A stretch of 64,000 nucleotides of DNA from Cornus controversa (GCA_026545225.1 CM048849.1:50704336-50768335); one strand, 5' to 3'; positions 33,176 through 45,500 are shown, counted from the stretch's first letter. The notes: generated by a model not told the origin, from the letters alone. Numbers and translations: made by a program.

Positions 33176-33459
33176 TGTTACAAGTGGACAAGTGGGTTCA
33201 TCCCACTTTAATACATATATATCTAGATATTATATATTTTGCACCTCCTTTGATGCCTATATATATGAGGCATATGTATGAGAGAGTCAGGGGCTGATAT
33301 ATATTTTGGAAGACCAAATTCTCTCATTCTCTGTTCTCTTTCTCTCTCTCTCGAATCTCTTGCTCTCTCTCTCTCGTCTACTGCTCCCTCTCTCACAATC
33401 TCATATTTTATCCATCTTCTCTCTTTATTATATAGTTATTATATTATACTTTTACAACA
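33176..33459 (+). repeat. 3' LTR of copia element 1
   Basis: Direct copy of 27620-27903, also 284 bp, followed at once by the target duplication ATTCT. The frame at 33278-33469 is LTR sequence, not a gene. Confidence 0.95.
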
Positions 33460-33464
33460 ATTCT

Positions 33465-35004
33465 CATGATAATTACCAATGAAAAATCTCATTTTTATGG
33501 TCAGTGACAATGCCCTTCAAACACGTGCCAAGAATGAGAATCTCTGCGGAAAAACCACCTACATATGTAGTGTTTTAAATGTGTCACGTGATATAAATTG
33601 TTTCTATCATTAAACTTTTTTCATGAAATCTCTAATCACAAAATAAAATCTCTAATTACAAAATACCAGTGCATACCTCTCCTCACTTTTTGAACTATAC
33701 TCTAGAAAAATAAGACTCTTGGTTGATTTTTTTTTTTTTTTTGTTTTTCTTGACAATTTTAGGATGACACTCCTAGAAAAAAGACTTGTTTATTCTTCTT
33801 TCTATTTTCTCTCAATGGTTTAACCTGTCTCACACACTTAAAATCAGATCAGGTTGACTCACATTCTATAATTTTCATTCCAACAAAAGTAAATAAATAA
33901 AGTTGCTCGCAACTTATAATTGATGAAAGTACAGAATTCATGATGAAAACACACTATTACTATGACTTGAAAAGGCATTAAATTAAATATTACACATCCA
34001 TTCTAGAATAGAATAATATATATTCATATATACACCGCAGCAATAAATATGGAGAATTATAAAATAATAATTATCACATAAAAAAATTCTAAAAATCAAG
34101 CCCATAAAAATCCTATTGCTAAATTGTTATAACTTGTAAAAATTTGTATTATTTATTTTAACAGAAGTTTGATAATTCATGTCAGACATTGAATCCTATT
34201 GCTAAATTGTTATAACTTGTAAAAATTTGTATTATTTATTTTAAGAGAAGTTTGATAATTCATGTCAGACATTGTTTTTCAGCTAGAGACGTAAATTACA
34301 AAGGGTGTCTTAGTTTTAGGGATGCATTCTACACAACCAATGATAAAAACTGTTTCAACCAAATTAATTAACTTATATATATATATATATATACAAAATG
34401 TAGACACCATATATAAACAATTTTATTGGAGAAATATAAATGATTTTAAAAATTAGTGTTTTACTTTTAAAAAAACACATGACTTTTCAGTGTTTTTCAT
34501 CCAACGATAATACGATTCATAATGATAAGCGATTTTTGATTGAGTCTATCACTTTCCTAAAAACAATATGACTCTTCTGACCAAACAATATATGATCATC
34601 AATAATAATTTAAATCTGATTAAATATTAACTAATTAATTAATCACTTATTCATCGAAATATAACCTCAATACACTAACATAAAAACGAACTAAACAAAG
34701 TGCTACAAAGACTTTAGTCGTTAGATAATTTATAGTACATTTTTATTTATAATTCAAACCATGAACATAATGTAATTTAACCAAAAACACTCATTTATTC
34801 ATAATTAAACATAATATAAAACAATAATACTAGTAGTTGACTGTAGTCACACCCTTTAGCATTTAAAAGTTTTAAGAAATTTATTTATAAAAAAAAAAAC
34901 TTTAGCATTTGTCCATGCATATATAGTAGCTACAAAATAGATAGTGTTACTCATAACCATCATGTAGTTTTCCAAAACCGAGCCACGACCAGAGAGGCAG
35001 TCAC
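33465..35004. other. Intergenic DNA downstream of MYB copy 1
   Basis: No gene is seen. The stretch holds an 83-bp tandem duplication at 34111-34276. The last about 100 bases before 35005 are homologous to bases about 55180-55280, downstream of the second MYB copy. Confidence 0.5.
34111..34276. repeat. Two-copy 83-bp tandem duplication
   Basis: TCCTATTGCTAAATTGTTAT starts at 34111 and again at 34194, and the two units are nearly identical (AACAG against AAGAG inside). The period equals that of the copia leader array, but the sequences are unrelated. Confidence 0.95.
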
Positions 35005-36915
35005 TTAAAAATGGAGGCTGATCCAAAAATCACTGCATAGATCATCATAGAAGCCATATGGACTTGCAGGTACTTCCATGTACAAGTCTTCCACTGAAAA
35101 TGGTTGTGCCCAAAAGCTTGAAAGTTCTTCGAATGTTTCTGACAAACCAATTACCTCTATGGTCTTGATGTATTCATCAATTTGAGAGTAATCATCCATG
35201 AAAGGGCGCGGTGACGTTGGGATGATCACGGAGCCTTCTGGCTTTGAAACTTGTATAATATTAACAGTAGAAAGTGGAAGAAGATTGGTTTCAGATAATA
35301 AGTTGTTTACTTCGGCATCACATTTGGTTGTTTCTACTTCTTCTTCCGTGTCAATCCTCTGTGCTAGAATATTATTGTCCTTCAAGCGTTTCTTTAAGTA
35401 GGAGTGCCAGTAATTCTTAATTTCATTATCAGTTCTTCCAGAAAGTTTTGCTGAAATTGCTGACCATCTGTACGTAATAGGAGAAAGAAGACATGAAATT
35501 AACCTAACTATTAATATTAATCCTAACATAGAAGTTCTAACTAAACATTAGATTTTCCTTGGCCAACAACAGAAGAAATCAAATATCACAAAATGTCTTA
35601 TAATTATATCTCACAAATAATGTTGTAAAATTTATACATATATGTGTGTGTTCTATCATATATATAGGAAAAAACATTAATTGACCTTTCTCTCAATTTC
35701 AATCTCCCATATTTTGAAGGCACACCCCATAGCTGTGCCATTTGGTTTGAATTATTTTTTATGGTTATTTGTAGTGCTCTCTAATTCAGTCAGTTTTAGT
35801 ACATATGTTTGATAATAAATGAGATATATCAAATCACACAAGATGAGGGACCAAATTATCTGGAAGAAGGAGGAGGGGTGTAAAATAAGATGAGAACAAA
35901 AAAAAAAGAGAAGAAAATGATTTGTAAACTTGATATATTTCATTCAGTTGCCGTGTATATATATATAGATTTACAAGACTCAAAATACACAAAATTAAGA
36001 AATTAACTAGTCTGTTACAATGACTAAAGTCTAAAAGAGCCTGAAAAATTAGACTGTTGTGGACCTTTGAATTCGTCCATTAATAACAAATTTTCGAAAA
36101 CTAACAACTAAAAGTCTAAAAGATTGGACTGCAGTGGACTCCTTATTTTTCATCTCATAAGGAGTAAACAAATGATAGGGATTAATGGTAAAAGCAAGAA
36201 TGCTTTCATGTACTGTTAATGCACATTCTCTAGTACTAGCATGCAAATTTGCGAATGCTAGGTTATTTCTTTTCTCCAAAATAATAAAAAGCATCCGAAA
36301 CCTATAAATACTGCCCGCACCAGACATCGCTCACTTATTCTGGAAGTTACCCTCTGGAAGAAAGTTTGGAGTTAGAATTACATACATGCATACATACATA
36401 TATATATATGAATTGTATCTTCATTAGTCATTGCTATATGATGCTGCTAGAAATTAGCTGAACTTTGCAGCCTAAATTTATGAATATAATAAAAAGAGAT
36501 ATTTCTAAAGATGAGTACTTGTTCCCCAGCATTTCATGCAGTTTGAGTATGGTTTCCTCTTCTTCCTTGCTAAAGTTTCCACGCTTTATGTCCGGCCTTA
36601 AATAATTCACCCAACGAAGTCTACAACTCTTCCCGGACCTTAACAAACCTGGAATATATATAATCAAACTCAAGAAGGTTAGCATAAACATGTACCCAAA
36701 AAAAGCAAATGAAAAGACACTCAGATTGATGAAGGTTTTAATTTCATATATATATATATATAGAATTGTTTCATATATATACCAGCAGCTTTTGGCGTCA
36801 CATTCCAGTTCCAAATGCCAAATCTCTTGATGTAAGCTATCAACCTTTGATCTTCTTCAGGTCTCCATGCGCCTTTCTTTAGAGCCTTATTCTCAGAGAG
36901 AGGAGCCCTCACCAT
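35005..36915 (-). CDS. R2R3-MYB transcription factor, three exons
   Basis: Exons on minus: 36915-36783, 36648-36519 and 35467-35005. Both introns are GT-AG, phases 1 and 2, the classic R2R3-MYB pattern. The joined CDS is 726 nt, 241 residues. R2 starts at [20 protein letters not shown] (residues 13-32) and has the recognition segment [13 protein letters not shown]3 is [20 protein letters not shown] and ends [19 protein letters not shown]. The two repeats bind DNA in the nucleus; the acidic C terminus with [14 protein letters not shown] may activate. The repeats resemble the MYB13/14/15-MYB58/63 type clades; exact subgroup and targets are unknown. Serine replaces the usual first Cys in LRCGKSC. 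Compared with the second copy, about 24 residues are missing before the C-terminal SPYGFY segment. It appears intact. Confidence 0.92.
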
Positions 36916-37464
36916 CTCTCTGAGAATTTGTCTTAATTTATCTCAAAATACTTAAGAAGACTAGTAGTTATATATATGTTTATATATGATCCAATACCTA
37001 TATTAAATGTGCTTAAATTCCAAATTCGTATTTTTTTAATGGTTTCAATGATATTCAAAGATGAAGCAAGAAATTTCAATGGAGAGAGAAACTTCCTTTA
37101 TATTTGTTTAGTTGTCATTTGGTGATATAGAAACTTCCTTTCATGTCACTCACTGTAGCAATTAGATAAAATACATGCACATACAAGTTTAAAACTAAAG
37201 AGAGGACGACCAAGACCAAGAAAGTCCACCCTCAGTACAAACTTACTTTTTTGTTAATTTGTTTTACTTCACTTAATGCATATGATCAACAAGTGCGTAA
37301 ATTGGTTATTCTTTTAGACCATCCAATTCAAGAGCCATCTTCTCTCCTTGAAGAGTAAATATATATATTACTCTGCTTGATCTATATGTGTTGTTAGATT
37401 TTAGTTTTGACATTGCTCTCATATATATATAGGAAAAATGAATATTTGGTACTGATTGTTATTG

Positions 37465-37502
<38 letters not shown>

Positions 37503-38764
37503 CAATATATATATATATAACAATAACAATCAGTACCAAATATTCATTTTTCCTGTTCATAAGGAGAGCGTCAACTCAACAGTTGATACTGTGGAATGAA
37601 CTAGTACATATATTGAGGCTCATAAGACTCTTAATAAATCGAACATCGTGGGATATTTAGTACTTAGGCTTTTGGATAAACAGGAGGGAAGTTAAGTCAC
37701 CATTTTATCATTTAATTATCTCCTGTATTTGTGTACATCAAATATAGAATAATCTTGCTAATATATATATATATATATAGAATAATTAAATTAAGTGAAT
37801 CCTGACTGCCCAATACAAATTAATCTCTATATATTTCCCACATTAATTGTCAATGGAGTTTTGGCAAACTAACATTGATGGTGTGCATTAATCATTTGCA
37901 TAACATGGCAAAAATGAAAAACCATCCTCACGGGTTGCAAGGAAGAAGTAGAAAAGTTGGAGGAAGATATATATGGAGATACTTAAATGTTTCATATTAA
38001 CATTTTCTTATAAGCTTCTTTCCAATTTTCTTGTAATCAGAACAATGGTCAAGGACAAACAACCAAAGAACATTTTCAAAGACAAATTTTGGAAATTAGG
38101 ATCTTGTAATTGTCAAACAATATCAGTTGACTCAGTGACATGAGCCAATAATTCACTCCAAGGGAGGCAATGTTGAAAATAATAGGAATTTTTTTTTCAT
38201 ATAAAAAATTTCTAAACAAAATAATAAACATAAAAACTTAATATTGATCGATAATATTTTCGTTTATTACATTTACAATTTTCTTCAATGAACTTTTATA
38301 TTAAGCAAGACCATGCAAATTAAAGAAAAATCTATGTACATTTAAGTAAAAAAATTCAAATATATGCGTGCATGTATTTTAATACGTATATCTCTCATTC
38401 CCTCTTACAATGAATATTATTAAGAATTTTTCAATAAGTCAAAATGCTAGTTAGTACTCAATAAATCTAGAAACTCCTCGCTTGTAATAACTAAAAATTA
38501 TTGAATGAAATTTTGTATTGGGAAGTTGACCTATTTTCAATTAGGTGCTAAAATAAATTTTGATAGTTATATTAAACCAAATAAAAAAGTGAATTGCGCG
38601 TATAGTTTGGGTCTTCACATTTTTCTAATAGGTATATATTCATGATTTTCTTGTATCACGTATAATAAAAAAGAAGTAGATAATGATACTTTATTTAGGT
38701 TCTTTTTCACACCTTATTAGAGATTATTGTAATCCTTCATTAACAAAATAAATAACTGAGAGAT
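36916..38764. other. Upstream region of MYB copy 1
   Basis: The MYB promoter should lie in the first kilobase. The stretch is A+T-rich with TA tracts and a long perfect inverted repeat at 37431-37554. No other gene is seen. Confidence 0.5.
37431..37554. repeat. 124-bp near-perfect palindrome (foldback)
   Basis: The left arm starts AGGAAAAATGAATATTTGG at 37431. The right arm ends CCAAATATTCATTTTTCCT at 37554 and is its exact reverse complement for about 44 bases, with a TA-rich centre. It could be a small MITE, a palindromic repeat grown by hairpin repair at the TA tract, or a hairpin-RNA source. Confidence 0.9.
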
Positions 38765-38866
38765 TATTTTGATGATGGTTACTCATCACTCTTCTTTAAG
38801 AGATGCTGGCACATCATTGGCCATGATATTACTGCTGCAATTAGGGACTTTTTCATCACTGGTAAA

Positions 38867-39417
38867 ATGCTGAAACAAATCAACTCTACATTGATTGCTC
38901 TCATTCCCAAAATTCAGAATGCATCCACTGTTAATGATTTCAGGCTTATTGCTTGTTGTAATACACTTTACAAGTGTATCTCAAAATTGTTGGCCAATAA
39001 AATCAAACTCATTCTCCCCTCATTGATCAATGACTCACAATCTGCCTTCATCAAAACCAAAAGAATAGCTGACAACATCTTTCTAGCTCAAGAAATGTTG
39101 AGAGGCTATCATAAACACTCAACCCCTCCTAGATGTGCCATCAAGGTAGATTTAAAAAAAGCCTTTGATACTCTTGGTTGGAATTTTCTACTGGACACAC
39201 TTAAGCTTATGGGCTTTCCACCAATCTTTATTTCTTGGATTGATCTATGCATTACCACTCCTACCTTTTCCATCTCTTTGAATGGGGAGAGTCATGGCTT
39301 CTTCAAATGTTCTAGAGGAATTAGGCAGGGTGACCCTCTCTCACCCTTCTTATTTGTTATAGCAATGGAAGTTCTCTCATTGATCCTCGCCAAAGTAACC
39401 AGTAACAATCCACATTT
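38867..39417 (+). pseudogene. LINE reverse transcriptase, first part
   Basis: The frame runs from KMLKQINSTLIALIPKIQN through the palm motifs KVDLKKAFDTLGW and GIRQGDPLSPF. It is cut by the LTR-like element exactly after SNNPHF (39418). The coding sequence resumes beyond that element at 42919 with the FADD box. Confidence 0.85.
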
Positions 39418-42400
39418 TGAAATACCCCCCAATAAAATTTCGCGCATGAGGTGGCCAGTCTCATACACAAAACCTGAGGGATACTAACAATTGATAGCAA
39501 ACAAGTATAGAATACAATGACTAAAGAAAAAGAATTATAAATACTGAAAGGAAAGTCTAACTGAAATAAATAATCATGTTAAATAACATTGTATTATTCT
39601 GATTGATACAACTTGAAAGTCCGGTAACCCACGGACCCCTTAACCAAATAAAAACATCAAAGTAAAACTTTATGAACCGATTTAAGTCCCTACACTAAAG
39701 TATGATAAGGAATGGATGATTGTCAAGTTCTACGAACTCCACACGCAAATCTCCAGGTAGAAACTGTTTAGAACCTGAAATATCAACAAAGTGGGTTAAA
39801 CCCACGAGCAAATTCTCTCTACTACAACCCAATCAGAAAACTGGTAAACATACCCTCTATATGAGGACAGTAAAGACATATAGATATAATTATACCGTTT
39901 AGTCATTAAATCTCCTATCTTAGAAGTAACTAGAACTATGTTCTGAACTAACCCATTCATTATCACAATACAGATAAAACAAATTTCTAAGTTCAAATCA
40001 TAGACAATCCAAACATGCCTTCTTTCATATATTCTACAAATGCCTTACAAGGTATTAGGCATACCTATCCTGCCTCCATCAATAATCATTTCTCAAGACA
40101 ACAAATTTATGTTTATTTACAACTAAAGATAACCCACCAGCTCATAAATATATATCCCCAGTTAATCCTGTGACCCAAGAATAGAGTCGCCCCACACCCT
40201 ACACTAACACATCAGTTATCTTAATGCAAGTGCAGACTAGTTTTAAGTTTACACAAGAAATAATTGTAACATGCTCGAATATATACCGAGAAACGTTCTT
40301 ACAAGATATTAGGCAATCCTGACATGCTCCAAATAAAATATAAAGATACCATATTAGGTGTTTGGCGATCCTGACACGCCTTGGCAATCCCAACATGCCA
40401 AATATAATGCATAGATACCTTATTAGGTATTAGGCGATCCCGACACGCCTTGGCAATCCCAACATGCCAAATATAATGCATATATACCTTATTAGGTATT
40501 AGGCGATCCTGACACGCCTTGGCAATCCCAACATGCCAAATTTAATGCATAGATACCTTATTAGGTATTAGGCGATCCTGACACGCCTTGGCAATCCCAA
40601 CATGTCAAATATAATGCATAAATACCTTATTAGGTATGAGCGATCTTGACACGCCAGGCAATCCTTACATGCCAAAATAAAATGCATAGATACCTTATTA
40701 GGTATGGGCGATCCTGACACGCCGGGCAATCCTTACATGCCAAAATAAAATGTATAGATGTATTCCCAATATGAAACATACAATAAACAAGGTGCATTAT
40801 AATTTTAATTTTCACAAACAAAGAAATTCAAATTATCCGACATGAAATTATCACCATAAGACAAATCGTTCACAAACAACTATGATCAAGTATTTAATGG
40901 GCATTTATATCCTTAAAGGAAAATACATTTAAGTAAATCAAATAACACAATTTAACCACTTTAGAAGCAAACACCAAATCCAACCACCAATGCACTCAAA
41001 TTTATGAGGGAGTCTAAACCAAACTCTTATCTAGGTTCCTGGGCCTATTCTACTTCTAAGAACCCTATTAAATCATTCTGGAATTTCTCTAGAATTTAAA
41101 AAATATTTTCAACAAATAAAAGAAGGTGAAAACCCAACTTTTAGACACTTTAAAAATTCATTGAACACCAAGGAAAGCTCCTTTCAAGATGAAAATTTAA
41201 ACCCAAGTTTATTTAACCTCCATAAAGTTACCACAAAAATTTGAGAATTTTTGGAATTACAAAAGTATTTTCTAAAATTATAGAAAGTGAAAAACCCAAC
41301 TTTTGGACACTTTAAAAATCAATTGAACAATAAGGGAAGATCATTTTTAGTTGAAAATTTAAACCAAGTGTATTTAGCCTCCAGAAAGTTACAGTAAAAA
41401 TTTTGGAAATTTTGAAACTTTATAAGTATTTTTTAAAATTAAAGAAGATGAAAAATCCAGTTTTTAGACACTTTAAAAATTAATTTAAAGACAATGGTAA
41501 ATCATTTTGACATGAAATTTAAACCCCAAGATCCTTAAGCTCCTAGAAAGTTGACATAAAAATTTGGGAATTTTTAAAATTCTAAAAGTATTTTTAAAAA
41601 ATGATTTTCCTAATTTTCAAGTTTTTCCAAAAATTTTAAAAATTCAAAACAAATAATAAAATTATTCGGAATGGGCCCATATCGGACCCAGAGGTGGACC
41701 CCCGAGAGTGGGCCCCAAAAATGACCTTCCGGTCACCGGAAGTCGCCGGCGCCGGTGGCGCGCTGGCCCTTCTTCTTTTTTTTTTTCTTTTCTTCTTTCT
41801 TTCTTCTTCCTTCTTCTTCCTGAAGCTACGCGTGCACAACAATGGTGGAAAACTTCCCGATCACTTTCTGATCACTTCCGGGCACCGAATCGCGTATATA
41901 AATATACCATTGAACTCGTATCGATCTAAGCTACGCATTGGTACCAAAATCATCACCTCTCGCAGCCTAAATTAAAAACGCCCAATTTCAAGTTTCAAAA
42001 ATCTAAAATTTCAAACTCAATTTTCCGTCAATCTACCCAACGATTCACAACCAAACTTTCAAGGATTGTTCTAGGAAGTAAGATCTACCTTTTAATCAGA
42101 ACAAAAACGTTCAAAAATGATGAATACAGTAAACCCAATTTCATGTATATATATATATATATACACGCCTATCAGTCATATATACATGTATATATATATG
42201 CAAAAATACCCTAAAACAGTACCAAAACTCCAAAATCTTCATGTTTAATTCACAGAAATTCTTAACATGAAAAATCATTTAATTTCATAATTATTTACAT
42301 ACAAATTTCTAACAACATGTCTATACAATTAATATATATATTACATATATATTTCAGCAACATGTATATACAAAAATATATATGTATACAGATTCAAAGG

Positions 42401-42593
42401 GGAAGAGAAGAGTTCGAACTTGCCTTGTGATGTTCAGCAAAAATCACTTCTTTTCTCTTTTTCTAGCGTCTACCGTTTTCTCCCTATCTGTGCGCAGGAA
42501 TACTCTCTACGTAGAAACTACTGAACCCTAATTCCTTTTCTCTTATTTAACATTCTTAAATAATGAAACTAATAAATATAAAATATTTAGCCC

Positions 42594-42627
<34 letters not shown>

Positions 42628-42918
42628 CCCAGCCCAGCTGTCTAGCCCAACATAATAATAATAATAATAATAAAAACAAGAATTAAGAAAATGCAGCCCA
42701 AACCCACATATATTTATTTAACAGAAAAAAAACTATATTTAAAACAAATATTTAACACACAATTAAACACAACCAACACTTAGCAACAATTCAAACATCC
42801 ACATTAAACATAAAAACAAGCATTGACAAAATTAATTAAAGCATTTAAATAATTAAAAACTCCATCAAATAAATAAAAAAAAATCAAATTTAAATTCCTC
42901 AAATTACGGGGTATTACA
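39418..42918 (-). mobile_element. Solo-LTR-like element, 3.5 kb, copy 2, inserted in the LINE
   Basis: Read on the minus strand it starts TGTAATACCCCGTAATTTGAG (42918 down) and ends GGGGGGTATTTCA (at 39418), the termini of the element at 14966-18057. The flanking pentamers CATTT (39413-39417) and CAATT (42919-42923) match at 4 of 5 bases. It interrupts the LINE reverse transcriptase, which continues on both sides. No coding capacity is visible. A pyrimidine-rich tract and a more G+C-rich segment (about 41690-41840) resemble the G+C-richer segment of copy 1. Its opposite orientation rules out the two elements being LTRs of one retrotransposon. Confidence 0.72.
40300..40765 (-). repeat. Minisatellite in the solo LTR, copy 2
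   Basis: About six units are based on ATACCTTATTAGGTATTAGG plus CGATCCTGACACGCC and CAATCCCAACATGCC. Several have an exact 69-bp period (for example unit positions 40431, 40500 and 40569). It is the reverse complement of the minisatellite at 16787-17180. Confidence 0.9.
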
Positions 42919-43927
42919 CAATTCTCCTTTCACTGGAGATGTCAATCCCTTGGCTTGACACATCTCATCTTCGCAGATGATCTTCTATTGTTCACACATG
43001 GTGATCTTAGTTCTATCAAAATCATCAAAGAAGGACTTGACATTTTTTACTCACTCTCTGGTCTCTCTGCAAACTCCATGAAGAGCCAGATCTTCTTCTC
43101 TGGTGTAAATGATCACACACAACAAACCATTGTGGACCTTCTCCAGACCATTGTGGACCTTTTCCAGTTCAATATTGGAACACTCCCATTTTCTTACCTT
43201 GGAGTACCTCTCATTTCCTTTGCTTTATCCATCACAGATTGCAACACATTGGTTGATAAAATTTCTAATAGAATTACACACTAGACCAGCAAAAGTCTCT
43301 CTTATGCTGGGAAACTTCAACTATGCAAATCTGTCATTTATAGCATGCAACTCTTTTGGATAAATATTTTCATTTTTCCTATTACAGTTACATCCAAGAT
43401 TAACTCTTTGATTAGGAACTTTCTTTGGTCTCATTCTGAAACCTCAAAGAAGCACAACAAAGTTGCATGGTCATTTATTTGCCAACCAAACTCATGTGGT
43501 GGGCTTGGATTACCCAATGTAACAGTGCTTAATCGATCTGCCATGATCAAGCATATCTAGTACTTTTTCAAATTTCCAACAAGCTTATGATCCAAGTGGA
43601 TTCAATCAACCATCCTGAAACAGAGGAATTTTTGAGAAATCAACATGCCTGCAAATTGTTCATGGTCACTAAAGAAAATTTTACAGCTTAGAGCACTGGT
43701 CAGACCACTCATTACAATGAAAATTGGTAATGGTGATGACACTTTCTTGTGGTTTGATTCATGGATTGATTGTGGCCCTTTGGTCAATAGAATTGCACAC
43801 TCTTTCATTATGAGCACTGCCATTGGTAAATATGTCAAGGTCAGTTCACTCATCTGCAATAATCAATGGTCTATTCCAGTAAGTCTACAAAGGCTTCTAC
43901 CAGAGCTCAAAAACATTAACTCCCTTC
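42919..43927 (+). pseudogene. LINE reverse transcriptase, second part
   Basis: The frame reads FHWRCQSLGLTHLIFADDLLLF, then the segments NSMKSQIFFSGV and SYLGVPLISFALS typical of plant L1 elements, then SLSYAGKLQLCKSVI after an in-frame TAG at 43282. Further stops follow near 43558, 43591 and 43634. The piece ends at the TRIM insertion. Confidence 0.85.
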
Positions 43928-44821
43928 TGTAATACCCCGCTCCAACACATGGTATGATATTGTCCGCTTTGGGCCTGAGTCCGCACGGTTTTGTTCTTGG
44001 GTTTACCCCAAAAGGCCTCATACCATTTGAAGAGAACATATTACATATAAGCACATCCCCTTCTCCACACCCAGGCGATGTGGGATTGAGCACCCTGTAC
44101 CCTGTCAATGTGGTAGCTCAGCCCAGTGTTTATCTTCGCACCCGTCCACTCACACCCGTCCACAAAGGTTACTACAATCCACCCCCCTACGAGGCCCGAT
44201 GTCCTCGTCAGCACACTTTCGGTTGGGTTCAGGCTCTGATACATTGTAGTAACCCTTGACTGTAATACCCCGCTCCAACACATGGTATGATATTGTCCGC
44301 TTTGGGCCATAACCCGCACGATTTTGCTATTGGGTTTACCCCAAAAGGCCTCATACCATTTGAAGATAACATACTACATATAAGCACATCCCATTTTCCA
44401 CACCCAGGCGATGTGGGATTGAGCACCTTGTACCCTGTCAGTGTGGTAGCTCAGCCCAGTGTCTGTCTATGCACCCGCCCACTCACACCCGTCCACAAGG
44501 GTTACTACAATCCACCCCCCTACGAGGCCCGACGCCCTCGTCGGCACACTTACTTCCGGCTCTGATACCAACTGTAATACCCCGCTCCAACACATGGTAT
44601 GATATTGTCTGCTTTGGGCCTGAGTCCGCACGGTTTTGTTCTTGGGTTTACCCCAAAAGGCCTTATACCATTTGAAGAGAACATACTACATATAAGCACA
44701 TCCCCTTTTCCACACCCAGGCGATGTGGGATTGAGCACCTTGTACCTTGTCAGTGTGGTAGCTCAGCCCAGTGTCTGTCTATGCACCCGCCCACTCACAC
44801 CCGTCCACAAGGGTTACTACA
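43928..44821 (-). mobile_element. TRIM retrotransposon array: three LTRs, two internal segments
   Basis: Three 249-bp LTRs lie at 43928-44176, 44261-44509 and 44573-44821, separated by internal segments of 84 and 63 bp. The 5-bp target duplication CCTTC flanks the whole array (43923-43927 and 44822-44826). On the minus strand each LTR starts TGTAGTAACC and ends GGGGTATTACA. The 63-bp internal segment (44510-44572) begins, two bases after the LTR, with TGGTATCAGAGCC, complementary to initiator-Met tRNA, and ends with the polypurine tract GGGGGGTGGAT. These are all the parts of a terminal-repeat retrotransposon in miniature. No protein is encoded; the frames across it are LTR read-through. It interrupts the LINE. 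Confidence 0.93.
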
Positions 44822-44826
44822 CCTTC

Positions 44827-45500
44827 CCCCCACCCTATGTACCTCTCAAGCTGACTCTCTTCTTTGGATCAACCAGACATCATTTTCACTCAAACTAACC
44901 ATGGATACAATCTTTCCTTCCCCTGCCTCACTGAACTGGACTCATCTTATTTGGTGCAACCCTCAAATTCCAAAACACACCTTTATTCTTTGGCTAGCAA
45001 CACTTGGAAGACTATCCACACTTGATAAACCATGCCATTCTAAGAAAACCACTCATAATGCTTGCTCACTTTGTCTTGCTGCAACTGAAAACCATGATCA
45101 TTTGTTTTTCCAGTGCACATTCAGTTCTATTATTTGGAACCATTTCTAAAAACTTGGCAACTTTCATTGTCCATTCTCATCATGGCCTGATATCATCAAC
45201 TGGGCAGCATCTTCTTGGGATCATTCTCTTAAGTTCCTCTCAAATAAGCTCATCCTGGCAGGCTGCATTTATTGTATTTGGAAAGAAAGAAATTATAGAT
45301 GTTTTAAAGACAAAGCTTCATCAACTTCTGCCATCATCAACTCAATCACTGAAACAATTCAGTTAAGACTCCTTAGCTACAACTTCAGAGACAGTAGATC
45401 AGCTAGAGTATTAGCAGCATCATGGAATCTCCCCAGCTCCTCAATCAGACCAGCAAGGAAACCTCCAGATCAGATCCATGGGAACTAGGTTCCTCTTCTC
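44827..45500 (+). pseudogene. LINE C-terminal zinc-binding region
   Basis: The frame at 44850-45149 contains WTHLIWCNPQIPKHTFILWL and CSLCLAATENHDHLFFQC, the reverse-transcriptase zinc-binding domain found at the C terminus of plant L1 ORF2. It is broken by a stop at about 45147 and continues in another frame to the 3' end. Confidence 0.8.

Larger units (their letters stand above)
27620..33459 (+). mobile_element. Ty1/copia LTR retrotransposon 1, complete structure but defective coding
   Basis: Two 284-bp direct LTRs (27620-27903 and 33176-33459) bound the element. The exact 5-bp target duplication ATTCT lies at 27615-27619 and 33460-33464. By eye the LTRs differ by two substitutions and two 2-bp microsatellite slips, so insertion was recent. 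A polypurine tract (AAAGGGGAG, about 33167-33175) precedes the 3' LTR. The sequence after the 5' LTR, CGTTATCAGCACGAGG, is the likely primer-binding region and is not the usual initiator-Met type. The order gag, protease, integrase, reverse transcriptase, RNase H defines Ty1/copia. Gag and pol are both disrupted. Confidence 0.95.

Noticed and set aside
33278..33469. Leu/Ser-rich open frame
   Set aside because: It lies in the CT-rich 3' LTR of copia element 1.
14966..42918. The two 3-kb elements as the two LTRs of one giant retrotransposon
   Set aside because: They are in opposite orientation; LTRs of one element must be direct repeats, and host genes lie between them.
43954..44898. Several open frames of 60-100 codons on both strands
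   Set aside because: They are read-through of the three TRIM LTRs; the same peptide recurs with each LTR and starts inside repeat sequence.
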